Shown here in pieces: positions 15,906-24,327 of a DNA stretch of 36,799 nt. Each line of letters begins with the position of its first letter. Position 1 is the stretch's first letter. The notes beneath the pieces were generated by a model. It did no database searches. It saw only the letters and a list, made by a program, of their open reading frames with translations, and was not told where the DNA came from. A program made the translations under genes and the position numbers. This DNA is from Chloroflexota bacterium. GTDB lineage: Bacteria; Chloroflexota; Limnocylindria; Limnocylindrales; CSP1-4. Location: positions 1 through 36,799 of the forward strand of contig JAJZRG010000040.1 in assembly GCA_021802825.1 (NCBI GenBank), given 5' to 3'.

Positions 15906-16795
15906 GCCTCGCCGCCTCGCCGTTCGCGTACGCGTCAGGATCGTCTTGGCTGCACCGCCGCAGCGCCGTCACCAAGCTCGCCTGGCTCCTCGCGGCCCTC
16001 GCGTTCTCGCTCGTGACGTTCCATCCCGTGCCGCTCCTCCTCGTGACCACCGCTGCCATCGCGCTCGCTCTGTCCGCGGGCGTCGGGCGCCGGATGGGGC
16101 GGGCCATGCGCCTGCTCGGGCCGCTGGCGGCGTCGGTCGTGGTGCTGCAAGTCGCGGCGCCCGCCGTTTGCTCCGGCGGCTGCATCGACGTGGCGCGCAT
16201 GGGGCCGGTGACGATCACGGCCGAGGCGCTGGCGCGCGGGGTCGCGTACATCGCGCGCCTGCTGGCGATGGAGTCGGCGGCTGTCGTGCTGCTGGTCACC
16301 ACGCGCCCGGCCGACCTGTTCGGCGCCCTCCGGCGCCTCCACGTGCCGCACCCCGTGGCGCTCCTGCTGTCCACGACCATGCAGCTCGTGCCGCTGCTCC
16401 AGCGCGAGCTCGCGGTCGTGCTCGACGCGCAGCGCGCCCGCGGCATGCGCGCGAGCGGCGTGCGCGCCCTGGCGCCCGCGCTCCTGCCCGTGTTCGTGGC
16501 CGCGTTCGAGCGCGTCGGCCGGCTGGCGATCGCGATGGAGGCGCGAGGCTACGGCGCTTCGGCCACGCGCACCTCGTACCGGACCGACGAGTTGGGCCCC
16601 GCTGATCGGGCGCTGGCGGTGGCTGGCCTCGCGGCGGCTGTCGGGGGTGTCGTCGCCGGCGCGCTCCTGTGGGGCTCGGGATCCGTGCCGCCGCTCGTCG
16701 TGCCCCCGTGGGCCGCCGTTGCGATCGTGGGCGGGGCCGGCCTGGCCTTCGCGGGGCTGATCGCGGCGGCCCTCGCCGCGGCGGCTCGCGCGTAG
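15902..16795 (+). CDS. ecfT: ECF transporter T component (EcfT/CbiQ-like)
   Basis: 297-residue membrane protein that couples the ATPase domains to the S component. It starts at a GTG overlapping the ATPase stop. It has an N-terminal hydrophobic region (KLAWLLAALAFSLVTFHPVP), several further helices, and a cytoplasmic helix pair carrying two Ala-Arg-Gly motifs: RARGMR near 177 and EARGYG near 213. These are the family's ATPase-contact motifs. PADLFGALRRLHVPHPVALLL is also typical. The last codons (ALAAAARA) run straight into a TAG stop that forms the left end of a repeated element at 16792-17000. Confidence 0.9.
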   Translation: MSLAASPFAYASGSSWLHRRSAVTKLAWLLAALAFSLVTFHPVPLLLVTTAAIALALSAGVGRRMGRAMRLLGPLAASVVVLQVAAPAVCSGGCIDVARMGPVTITAEALARGVAYIARLLAMESAAVVLLVTTRPADLFGALRRLHVPHPVALLLSTTMQLVPLLQRELAVVLDAQRARGMRASGVRALAPALLPVFVAAFERVGRLAIAMEARGYGASATRTSYRTDELGPADRALAVAGLAAAVGGVVAGALLWGSGSVPPLVVPPWAAVAIVGGAGLAFAGLIAAALAAAARA

Positions 16796-17000
16796 CGCCC
16801 CGATCCGCCGGTCCCTCGCGGGTTGAGTCGCGTCGGGGTCGGGAGCGCCTCCCGCGCGCACGGGCCGCGCCGCGGGCCCCCGGCTCGGGCCGGGACCCGC
16901 GCGCGCCGCTGCGCGTGGCGACCCCGGCACGACTCGGCCGCCGGCGCGCGGCGGGGGTCCCGGGCGGCAACCGGCGGGCGGCTTCAGGGACGGGGCACCA
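16792..17000 (+). mobile_element. MITE-like repeat element, copy 1
   Basis: About 209 bp, nearly identical to 22644-22850 in the same orientation; differences are scattered single bases plus a few short indels. The ends are an imperfect inverted repeat, GTAGCGCCCCG and CGGGGCACCAG. Inside, GAGTCGCGTCGGGGTC (16825-16840) pairs with GACCCCGGCACGACTC (16920-16935) with one mismatch and one wobble. No coding potential is apparent. The TAG at its left end is the stop codon of ecfT. Confidence 0.75.
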
Positions 17001-17146
17001 GCGCGGCACCCAGCGCCGACTGGTTCTCGCCGAAGCCACGGGGTCGTCGCACGTGGCCGTCGCGAGGAGGCGGGGCTTCCGCGGGAACATTAGCGGAGAT
17101 GGGCTGTGGGGAAGCCATGCCCCGGATTGCAGGATGGCCCAGGGTG
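17001..17146. other. Rest of the convergent gap after the repeat element
   Basis: Non-coding stretch between the repeat element and the 3' end of the minus-strand 80-residue gene. Together with the element it forms a 351-base gap. I see no convincing gene, promoter or terminator in it. Confidence 0.5.
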
Positions 17147-17389
17147 TCAGCCGAACCAGGTGTCGATATCGCCGTCCTCGACACGGGGCATGGTCAGGAC
17201 GTTGAGAATGGCCTCTGGCGGCATGGTCGTGCGCCGGGCCACCAGATTCGCAATGCGGCGAGCGTCGTTGTGGCAGCGGCGGAGGGCTGCACGGTCGAGG
17301 CGAGGCCACAGGGCCATGGCGCGTCGCTCGAGCGCACCGATGCCTTCGCTCCTGACCGAGCTCTCGCGCTCCAGCTCGATGGTCGCCAC
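17147..17389 (-). CDS. Small hypothetical protein, 80 aa
   Basis: 80 residues from GTG 17389, read MATIELERESSVRSEGIGAL at the N-terminus. It ends with the acidic tail VEDGDIDTWFG. The start is well supported by AAGGAGGTG seven or so bases upstream. It is predicted helical, with the basic middle region RAALRRCHNDARRIANLVARR and no signal or membrane segment. No family is recognised. Its 3' end faces the repeat element and ecfT, and its 5' side is divergent from the GH18 lipoprotein gene, so the 17390-17524 gap probably holds both promoters. Confidence 0.7.
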   Translation of the reverse strand: MATIELERESSVRSEGIGALERRAMALWPRLDRAALRRCHNDARRIANLVARRTTMPPEAILNVLTMPRVEDGDIDTWFG

Positions 17390-17524
17390 CGAACACCTCC
17401 TTCGGTACGGGCGATGCTGCGCCCGTCGCCTGTCTGCCGCAAGAGGCCGCGCGAAGAAGTTTTCTCAACGTTCGGGCCCATCCGGCCGATTGACCTGCGG
17501 GCCTAGCGCGGGCACCCTCTTCCC

Positions 17525-18763
17525 GTGAAGCAGCTGTCGGCTGGGATGCGGGCCGTCGCGGCCGCAGTCGCGGTTGCGTTGGCCGCCTGCGGCTCGTCGT
17601 CGGCTCCCTCCGCGGATCGAGCGGGGGTCGCGTCGGACCCCGGGGCCGGCCTGCCGTCGATGTCGCTGCCCTCGCCGTCGCCAGTCCCAGCAGCCGGTCA
17701 TGAGCTCTACGGCTTCGTGCCGTACTGGGAGATGGACGACACGATTGCCGCCCACGTGGCCGCGAGCCCCCTCACCACGCTGGGGCTGTTCAGCGTCAGC
17801 AGCACGAGCAAGGGCCCCGTCGACACGGCCCAGCGTGGCTACAAGCGGATCACGGGCGCCGTGGGAGCGGCGATGATCAGCGCCGCCCATCGCCGTGGGA
17901 CGCGAGTGGAGCTGGTGTTAACGAGCTTCGGCGCATCGCGCAACAGGGCGTTCTTCGCCCGGCCGTCCGTCCAAGACGCCACGATCGCGTCCCTGGTGGC
18001 GCTGGTCGGCAGGCTGCGCGTGGACGGCGTGGACGTGGATGTCGAAAGCCTCGACATCGGCCTCGTCGACGCATACGGCACGTTCGTGGGTCGGCTCCGC
18101 TCAGCGCTCGTGGCCGCTCGACCGGGCGCCACGGTGTCCGTGGCGACCGGCCCTGGCCCGACGGGGGTCGCCATGGCGGCTGCGGCCCTGGCCGCCGGCG
18201 CGGATCGCGTCTTCCTGATGGGTTACGACTATCGGACGGGGTCCTCGGAGCCGGGGGCCGTCTCGCCGATCGCGCGCGCCGATGACGGCGCCTCCCTCTC
18301 CTGGACGCTGGACCTGTACGCGGCGATGGGGATCCCCCCGCAGCGCCTGCTCCTGGGCCTGCCGCTGTACGGCATGGCGTGGCCGGTCACGGGGCCGACG
18401 GTCGGGGCGCCGGCCACCGGCAACGGGGTCGCGTGGATCCCGCGGCGGCACGCGGACGTTCTGACGGGCCCCGGGGTGACGCCGTCCAACGACCCGCTCG
18501 AGGGCGTGGATGTGTATTTCGTCGGTTCGGACGGGAGCCTCGCGCCGCCGTCCCCGATGCCCTCGCCTGACCCACAGCCCGACGGGAGGGCGTGGTCGGC
18601 CGTGTACGTGGACTCCGCTGCGACCCTGGGCCGCAAGCTCGGGCTCGGCGAGTCGCGGGGCCTGGTCGGGGCGGGCTTCTGGGCGATCGGCTACGAGCGC
18701 GGGCTGCCGTCGTACACAGCCCTCATGAACCGCTTCGTGGCGGGCGACGTGGCCCCGTCCTGA
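17525..18763 (+). CDS. Glycoside hydrolase family 18 lipoprotein
   Basis: 412 residues from GTG 17525. The N-terminus is a lipoprotein signal with lipobox LAAC near residues 19-22 and a Ser/Pro-rich tether to about residue 60. The catalytic barrel begins HELYGFVPYWEMDD. The family-18 active site DGVDVDVE is at residues 167-174 with the catalytic glutamate present. Later FLMGYDYRTGSSEPGA and LLLGLPLYGMAWPV are the typical strands that hold the substrate-contacting Tyr/Met and Trp residues. Bacterial relatives include chitinase-like and spore-cortex/peptidoglycan-modifying hydrolases. A role on beta-1,4-linked amino sugars outside the membrane is likely; the exact substrate is not known. An MFS gene follows 15 bases later. 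Confidence 0.88.
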   Translation: MKQLSAGMRAVAAAVAVALAACGSSSAPSADRAGVASDPGAGLPSMSLPSPSPVPAAGHELYGFVPYWEMDDTIAAHVAASPLTTLGLFSVSSTSKGPVDTAQRGYKRITGAVGAAMISAAHRRGTRVELVLTSFGASRNRAFFARPSVQDATIASLVALVGRLRVDGVDVDVESLDIGLVDAYGTFVGRLRSALVAARPGATVSVATGPGPTGVAMAAAALAAGADRVFLMGYDYRTGSSEPGAVSPIARADDGASLSWTLDLYAAMGIPPQRLLLGLPLYGMAWPVTGPTVGAPATGNGVAWIPRRHADVLTGPGVTPSNDPLEGVDVYFVGSDGSLAPPSPMPSPDPQPDGRAWSAVYVDSAATLGRKLGLGESRGLVGAGFWAIGYERGLPSYTALMNRFVAGDVAPS

Positions 18764-18778
18764 CTAGACTCGGCATCC

Positions 18779-20329
18779 ATGACTGCCGCCACATCCGCCG
18801 CGTTTCCCCTGCCGCCCATCACCCGTGAGCAGAAGCTCGTCACGGTCGGCCTCATGGCGGCCCTGGCCGTGGCGGCGCTCGACTCGACGGTCGTCGGCAC
18901 TGCCATGCCCACGATCATCGGGCAGCTCGGCGGCTTGTCGGAGTACGCCTGGGTCTTCTCGGCCTACCTGCTGGCCTCGACCACGACCGTCCCGCTCTAC
19001 TCGCGCCTCGCCGACATCCACGGCCGCAAGCCGGTGTTCCTGTTGGGCCTCGGGCTGTTCGTCACCGGCTCGGCCCTGTGCGGGCTCGCGAGCTCGATGT
19101 GGATGCTCATCGCGTTCCGCACGCTCCAGGGCCTTGGCGCCGGCGCGGTCCAGCCCATCTCGTTCACGATCGCGGGTGACATCTTCGAGCCCCGGCAGCG
19201 GGCGCGGATGCAGGGCTTCTTCTCGGGCATCTGGGGCGTGGCCGCCATTGTCGGGCCCGCGATCGGGGGCCTGATCACGTCCACGGTCGGCTGGCCGTGG
19301 GTGTTCGAGATCAACATCCCGGTCGGGCTCCTGGCGGCTGCGATCATCGGCTTCGGCCTGCACGAGCGGGTCGAGCACCACCGCCACCGCATCGACTGGG
19401 CCGGCGCCGGGCTCCTGTCCGCGTCGATCGTCCTGCTGCTGCTCGCCGTGTCCGAGGGTGGCCAGCTCTTCGGCTGGGTGTCGGCGCCGTTCGCGGCGAT
19501 GCTCGTGGCCTCGGTCGCCCTGCTCGGCATCTTCCTGCGCCACGCCCGCCGGGTCGAGGAGCCTCTGGTGGACCTGGACCTGCTGTCGGTTCCGCTCATC
19601 CGCGCGGGGCTGGGCATCGGGACGCTCGCGGGGATCGTCATGTTCGGCCTCACCACGTTCGTGCCGCCGCTCGTCCAGGGCGTGCAGGGGGGGACGGCGG
19701 TCGAGGCTGGGGCGGTCGTCGCGGCCATGTCGATCGGCTGGCCGGTGGGCTCGGTCGTAGCGGGGCGGGCGCTGCACCGTGTCGGGGCACGGCCGTTCGT
19801 GCTTGCCGGCGGCGCCCTCATCCTGGCCGGTGCCCTCGCCACCACGCAGGCCATCCGGTTCGGTTCGCTCGCGTTCGCCACCGGGGCGTGCGCCACGGTG
19901 GGCCTCGGGATGGGCTTCAGCTCGACTGTCCTGATGATCATGATCCAGGGCGCGGTGCCGTGGCAGCGACGCGCCACCGCCACCGGTCTCGTCCAGTTCA
20001 GCCGGACGATCGGCGGGTCGGTGGGGGTGGGCGTGATGGGCGGGATCCTGGCCGCCTTCGTCGGGACGGCCTCGTCCGCGATCCTGGACCCGGTCGGGCG
20101 CGCCGCGCTCACGCCCGCACAGCTGGCCTCCGGGCGCGAGTCGCTGGAGTCGGGGCTCGGCGTCGTTTACTGGCTGATGGCCGCCGCGGCCGCCGCCGCG
20201 CTGGTGCTGGCGGTCCGGACAATGCCCGCGGCGCGGCTCGGTGAGCCTGCCGATGCGTCGCTCCGTGAGCCGCGGCCTGCCGCGGAACCCCCGAGCGCGG
20301 CCGATGGTGTGCGAGAGGCCGGCTGCTGA
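18779..20329 (+). CDS. MFS drug exporter, DHA2 (EmrB/QacA) type
   Basis: 516 residues with 14 predicted helices. DHA2 marks are clear: AVAALDSTVVGTAMPTIIGQ in helix 1, SRLADIHGRKPVFLLGLGLF (motif A) in the first loop, LQGLGAGAVQPISFTIAGDI in helix 4, and GIWGVAAIVGPAIGGLITS (motif C) in helix 5, the antiporter signature. These pumps expel cationic or lipophilic drugs by proton antiport. The C-terminal tail is Ala/Pro/Glu-rich. The gene follows the GH18 gene closely and may share its transcript. It is convergent with the VanW gene, with 114 bases between stops. Confidence 0.9.
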   Translation: MTAATSAAFPLPPITREQKLVTVGLMAALAVAALDSTVVGTAMPTIIGQLGGLSEYAWVFSAYLLASTTTVPLYSRLADIHGRKPVFLLGLGLFVTGSALCGLASSMWMLIAFRTLQGLGAGAVQPISFTIAGDIFEPRQRARMQGFFSGIWGVAAIVGPAIGGLITSTVGWPWVFEINIPVGLLAAAIIGFGLHERVEHHRHRIDWAGAGLLSASIVLLLLAVSEGGQLFGWVSAPFAAMLVASVALLGIFLRHARRVEEPLVDLDLLSVPLIRAGLGIGTLAGIVMFGLTTFVPPLVQGVQGGTAVEAGAVVAAMSIGWPVGSVVAGRALHRVGARPFVLAGGALILAGALATTQAIRFGSLAFATGACATVGLGMGFSSTVLMIMIQGAVPWQRRATATGLVQFSRTIGGSVGVGVMGGILAAFVGTASSAILDPVGRAALTPAQLASGRESLESGLGVVYWLMAAAAAAALVLAVRTMPAARLGEPADASLREPRPAAEPPSAADGVREAGC

Positions 20330-20443
20330 GCGGATCGGCAGGATCAGGACGAACCTGCCGTACCGCTGCTTCCACGAGATGACCGTGACCGCCGCTCGGC
20401 ATCGGTCCGCGCCGCCAGCCAGCCGGACACGGGCCGGTCGCAG

Positions 20444-22507
20444 CTACATGCCGACCTGGATGAGCCCGTTCCAGAGCACATAGTGCGAGCGCCAGACCTC
20501 GGCGTGGAGGATCCGGCCGTCCTTGCCCTTGACCACGCGGCTCACGGCCACGTCCATCTGGTTCGACGGGTACTCCGTCTGCTCCCTGACCCCGTGGGGC
20601 AGCGTGGTCACGTACTCGGTGCTGGTCGTCGCCGGGATCACGTTGCTCACCATCGGCCCTGAGATCGAGACCTTGCGGCCGTCGGGGACGCCCCAGATCT
20701 GGTAGGTCACGTAGCCCGTGCCGCCTGAGCGCGTCCTGATGCCCAGGATCAGGAGCGAGTGGCCGGTGTCGTTGGTGAACGACATGTCCTGGACCGCTCC
20801 CCCCATCTTCCAGACCGTGGCGTCGAGCCCCAGCGGGTAGCGATTGATGTAGTAGCGGTGGTTGCCGCGCGCGCCCATCTGCAGCCCGGCCCGAAGCGCC
20901 GCATTGAACAGGGTGGTGGAGCTCGAGCACATCCCGCCGCCCATCGCCCCGGTCGGATCCGTGTGGTTGCCCCGGATGACCCCGCCCGGGCCGAACCCGC
21001 GCGACGGGCTCACGTCACCGATAGCGCCCCACCAGTCGAAGGTCCGGCCTGGGGCGAGCAGGGTGCCGTTGACGATCTGGGCCGGGATCCAGATGTTCGC
21101 GCCGAAGTAGTTGTGGTCGTTGATCGGGAACCACGTCGTCCACGTGCCGAGCAGCGTCAGGACAGGCGCCTTGAGCTTCGCCTGCTCGGTGGTGAGCTTC
21201 GGGGGCAGCGGCGCGGTGGCCACGTTCACCGGCCTCGCGACCCCGCCGAAGGTCCGCCAGATGACCGCGGCGGCGATCCGCTGAGAGGTTGCCGCGACGT
21301 CGAGCTTGGTCCCGTCTGAGGATGCGGCCACGCCGACGATCGAGCCGCTCTTGGCGCGCAGGAACACCGCGGACTTCGCGGGCTTCAGGACGGCCTTCGC
21401 CACACCCTTGAGCGAAGCGGGGATCTTCGTGGTGTCCACGGTCGGGCGGATGCTGCCGTTGGGGGTCGTCCCGAACCCGAGCCAGGTGCGAACCGTCGCC
21501 GCCCTGATCGTCCAGGTCCTCTTGCCGAAGGCCACCCTGACGGGGCCGACGGCCAGCTCGGCGAGCGAGGCAGCCGTCGCGACGTCGGCGTCGGAGACCC
21601 TCGCCGGCGCGGGTGCCACGGGCACCGGGACGACGACCTCGGAGGGCGCATCTGCCGACCCGACGGCGGCGAGGGCGGCGGCGACGACCGGCGTCGCGTC
21701 CACGGTGGTCCCCTCGCGCGCCGGGGTCGTGACGGACCCCGTGCTGGTCATCGAGATCGTGGCGTCCACAGGACTGGTGGTGAGCGGGGCGAGGGCGGCC
21801 CGGACCGCTCGTGCGAGGGCCAGCTGGTCGATGACGACGCGGGGCGCGAGGGTCACGCCGTGGATCGCCTGCCCGAGCTGGCTGAGCAGCCGAGCGCTGA
21901 GCACGCTGTCGCGGCCTGACGCCAGGGCGGCGTCGGCAAGCGCGTCGGCGTCCAGGCGACGCCCAAACGCGCTGAAGGGCACCTTGAGGTCGCCGCCGGG
22001 CGTGCGGAGCACGAGCTGGCCCTGGTCGTAGGGGAACGCGGCCCGGAGCGCGGCAGCGGCGCCGGCCCGGTCGAGGCCCGACAGGTCCAACCGGCCGACG
22101 TGGACGCCCGGCAGCACGCGTGCCTCGTAGCCGGAGTCCCACGCCGCGAGGCCGGCACCGGCCACGGTCAGGACCACGACGAGGCCGAGCACGAACGACG
22201 CGACGAAGGGCCCAATGCGCCGACCGCGATGGCGGGGCCCGGGGGAGGGGAGCACGGCCTCCGCCGGGACCGCAGGCACTGGCTCCGACACCTCGCTGAC
22301 CGGAGCGGGTGTCTGGGGAAGGGCCGCTGGCTGCGCCTGGCCGTCGGCAGCTAGCTCCGCGACCGCTGGTGCGCCGACGTCGTCAGGGGGCGCGGGGTAT
22401 CCAGACGCCTCGCTCTCGGCAACCGGCGCGCCAACCTGGCCCGGGTCGGTGACGACTGATCCGTGGGGGTCGCTGGTGGCGGGCGTATCGCTCAACGTCG
22501 TCCGCAA
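20444..22507 (-). CDS. VanW family protein with peptidoglycan-binding-like domains
   Basis: 687 residues. A Pro/Ala/Glu-rich cytoplasmic N-tail of about 85-100 residues is followed by one transmembrane helix (IGPFVASFVLGLVVVLTVAG). Two PG_binding_4-like repeats follow (for example RVLPGVHVGRLDLSGLDRAG). The VanW domain includes FDWWGAIGDVSPSRGFGPGG, GGGMCSSSTTLFNAALRAGL and HRYYINRYPLGLDATVW. A G5-like C-terminal segment ends LWNGLIQVGM. VanW occurs in some vancomycin-resistance clusters, but most family members are of unknown function at the cell wall; nothing here indicates glycopeptide resistance. The start at 22507 would be a TTG and is uncertain because the N-tail is low in complexity. 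Confidence 0.85.
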   Translation of the reverse strand: MRTTLSDTPATSDPHGSVVTDPGQVGAPVAESEASGYPAPPDDVGAPAVAELAADGQAQPAALPQTPAPVSEVSEPVPAVPAEAVLPSPGPRHRGRRIGPFVASFVLGLVVVLTVAGAGLAAWDSGYEARVLPGVHVGRLDLSGLDRAGAAAALRAAFPYDQGQLVLRTPGGDLKVPFSAFGRRLDADALADAALASGRDSVLSARLLSQLGQAIHGVTLAPRVVIDQLALARAVRAALAPLTTSPVDATISMTSTGSVTTPAREGTTVDATPVVAAALAAVGSADAPSEVVVPVPVAPAPARVSDADVATAASLAELAVGPVRVAFGKRTWTIRAATVRTWLGFGTTPNGSIRPTVDTTKIPASLKGVAKAVLKPAKSAVFLRAKSGSIVGVAASSDGTKLDVAATSQRIAAAVIWRTFGGVARPVNVATAPLPPKLTTEQAKLKAPVLTLLGTWTTWFPINDHNYFGANIWIPAQIVNGTLLAPGRTFDWWGAIGDVSPSRGFGPGGVIRGNHTDPTGAMGGGMCSSSTTLFNAALRAGLQMGARGNHRYYINRYPLGLDATVWKMGGAVQDMSFTNDTGHSLLILGIRTRSGGTGYVTYQIWGVPDGRKVSISGPMVSNVIPATTSTEYVTTLPHGVREQTEYPSNQMDVAVSRVVKGKDGRILHAEVWRSHYVLWNGLIQVGM

Positions 22508-22643
22508 TTCGGGGCGGCGAGCCGTGGCGCGGGCTCAAGCGCGAACGGGCCGAATGATGCACGATGCGCGACCGGCACGTGACCCCCATGAAAGTACCGG
22601 GCCGAGGCAGTCCTAGTGACGACGCCCAAGCCCCGGCGAGAGT
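22508..22643. other. Gap upstream of the VanW gene
   Basis: Non-coding bases between the VanW start and the second repeat element; with the element the gene-free gap is 339 bases. It must hold the VanW promoter unless that gene is read from rocD. No clear -35/-10 pair stands out. Confidence 0.4.
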
Positions 22644-22850
22644 CTAGCGTCCCGATCCGCTGATCCCTCGCGGGTTGAGTCGCGTCGGGGTCAGGAGCGC
22701 CTCCCGCGCGCACGGGCCGCGCCGCGGGCCCCCGGCTGGGGCCGGGACCCGCGCACGCCGCTGCGCGCGGCGACCCCGGCACGACTCGGCCGCCGGCGCG
22801 GCGGGGTCCCGGGCGGCAGCCAGCGGGCGGCTTCAGGGACGGGACGCTAG
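22644..22850 (+). mobile_element. MITE-like repeat element, copy 2
   Basis: 207 bp bounded by a perfect 11-bp inverted repeat, CTAGCGTCCCG (22644-22654) and CGGGACGCTAG (22840-22850). Same orientation as copy 1 at 16792. The internal arms are 22677-22692 and 22772-22787. The TAG inside its right terminal repeat (22849-22847, minus) is the stop codon of the aminotransferase gene. No ORF is supported. Confidence 0.78.
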
Positions 22851-24076
22851 CTGCGGAGCTCCTCGGCCAGCTCGTCGATGGCCCACTCGAGGTCACTGCG
22901 CTCGATGACGAGCGGCGGTGCGATCCGGATCGTGCTGCCGTGCGTGTCCTTCGCCAGCACGCCGCGGCGGAGCAGGCCCTCGCACACGTCGCGCCCGGTG
23001 CGCCCGACGATGTCGATCCCGGCCCACAGCCCGCGGGCGCGGAAAGCCGCGACCTGCCCGGCCGGCAATGCGGCAAGCCGGTCCCACAGGACCTCGCCCA
23101 GCTCGCGCGCCCGCGCCTGGTACTCGCCGGTCCGCAGCATCCGGACCACCTCGATGCCCACCGCGCACGCGAGCGGGTTGCCGCCGAACGTGCTGCCGTG
23201 CTCGCCGGGCCGGAACACGCCCATGACGTCGCGATTGGCCACCACCGCCGACACCGGGAGGATGCCGCCGCCGAGCGCCTTGCCCAGGATGTACGCGTCG
23301 GGCACGACGCCCTCGTGGTCGCAGGCGAAGGTCTCGCCCGTCCGGCCGAGCCCGGACTGGATCTCGTCGGCCAGCATGAGCACGTCCCGCTCAGTGCACA
23401 GCGCCCGAACCGCGCGCAGGTAGCCGTCCGGCGGGATCACCACGCCGCCCTCGCCCTGGATCGGCTCCAGCAGCACGGCCACCGTTTCGTCGTCGATCGC
23501 CTCGGCCAGCGCCGTCACGTCGCCGAAGGGCACGCGAACGAAGCCAGGCGTGAAGGGCCCGAAGCCGTTGCGCGCCGACGGGTCGTCCGAGAAGCCGACG
23601 ATCGTGGTGGTCCGGCCGTGGAAGTTGCCGCCCATGACGACGATCTTCGCGGCCCCCTCCGGGACGCCCTTGCGCTCATAGCCCCACTTGCGGGCCATCT
23701 TGAGCGCCGTCTCGACCGCCTCGGCGCCGGTGTTCATCGGGAGCAGCATGTCCATGCCACAGAGCGCTGTGACCTCCACGGCGAACGTGCCGAGCAGATC
23801 GTTGTGGAACGCGCGGCTGGTGAGCGTGAGGCGGCCCAGCTGGGCCTCGGCGGCGGCGACAAGGCGCGGGTGGAGGTGCCCGAAGTTGAGCGCGCTGTAG
23901 CCCGCGAGGAGATCGAGGTAGCGGCGGCCGTCGGCGTCCCAGACCCAGGCGCCCTCGCCGCGGGCGAGCACCACGGGCAGCGGGTGGTAGTTGTGCGCCG
24001 CGTGGGCCTCGACCTGCGCGATGGCCATGGCAGACGCTCCGGCCTTCGTCGTGACGTCCATCGCCTGGGTGGTCAT
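22847..24076 (-). CDS. rocD: Ornithine--oxo-acid aminotransferase (class III, PLP)
   Basis: 409 residues from ATG 24076; an in-frame ATG at 24124 would add 16 residues unlike the family. It transfers the delta-amino group of ornithine to 2-oxoglutarate, giving glutamate semialdehyde, in arginine/proline metabolism. Family marks: AAHNYHPLPVVLARGEGAWVW at the start, DLLAGYSALNFGHLHPRL, MNTGAEAVETALKMARKWGY (PLP phosphate site), GNFHGRTTTIVGFSDD, EPIQGEGGVVIPPDGYL, LMLADEIQSGLGRTG, and the PLP lysine in ILGKALGGG near residue 265. HGSTFGGNPLACAV follows. Length matches RocD. Its stop codon lies in the terminal repeat of the element at 22644-22850. No other arginine-pathway gene is adjacent. Confidence 0.93.
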   Translation of the reverse strand: MTTQAMDVTTKAGASAMAIAQVEAHAAHNYHPLPVVLARGEGAWVWDADGRRYLDLLAGYSALNFGHLHPRLVAAAEAQLGRLTLTSRAFHNDLLGTFAVEVTALCGMDMLLPMNTGAEAVETALKMARKWGYERKGVPEGAAKIVVMGGNFHGRTTTIVGFSDDPSARNGFGPFTPGFVRVPFGDVTALAEAIDDETVAVLLEPIQGEGGVVIPPDGYLRAVRALCTERDVLMLADEIQSGLGRTGETFACDHEGVVPDAYILGKALGGGILPVSAVVANRDVMGVFRPGEHGSTFGGNPLACAVGIEVVRMLRTGEYQARARELGEVLWDRLAALPAGQVAAFRARGLWAGIDIVGRTGRDVCEGLLRRGVLAKDTHGSTIRIAPPLVIERSDLEWAIDELAEELRS

Positions 24077-24327
24077 CGTCGCTCGCCTCGCACTGTCCGG
24101 TCCCTCCGCGCACGATGGTTGCACGTCGCGCGCGGGCGCGAGCCCTCACGGCGCATGTGAGCGCCCGGCGACCCACCGACTGGGACCCGGGCGGGACCCG
24201 ATCCGGTCCATTCGTGGCAGGGCAGGCCAACGCCGGACGGCATCGGCCGGGATCCGCAGGCTGCGATGCCATGCCCGTGATCCGCGAGGCCCGACAGGGT
24301 CAGGCGCGCCGCGTCCCTGGGGCTGCT

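Noticed and set aside
20444..22507. Vancomycin resistance determinant
   Set aside because: VanW alone is widespread in genomes without resistance clusters; no vanH, vanA/B ligase, vanX or vanRS is present.
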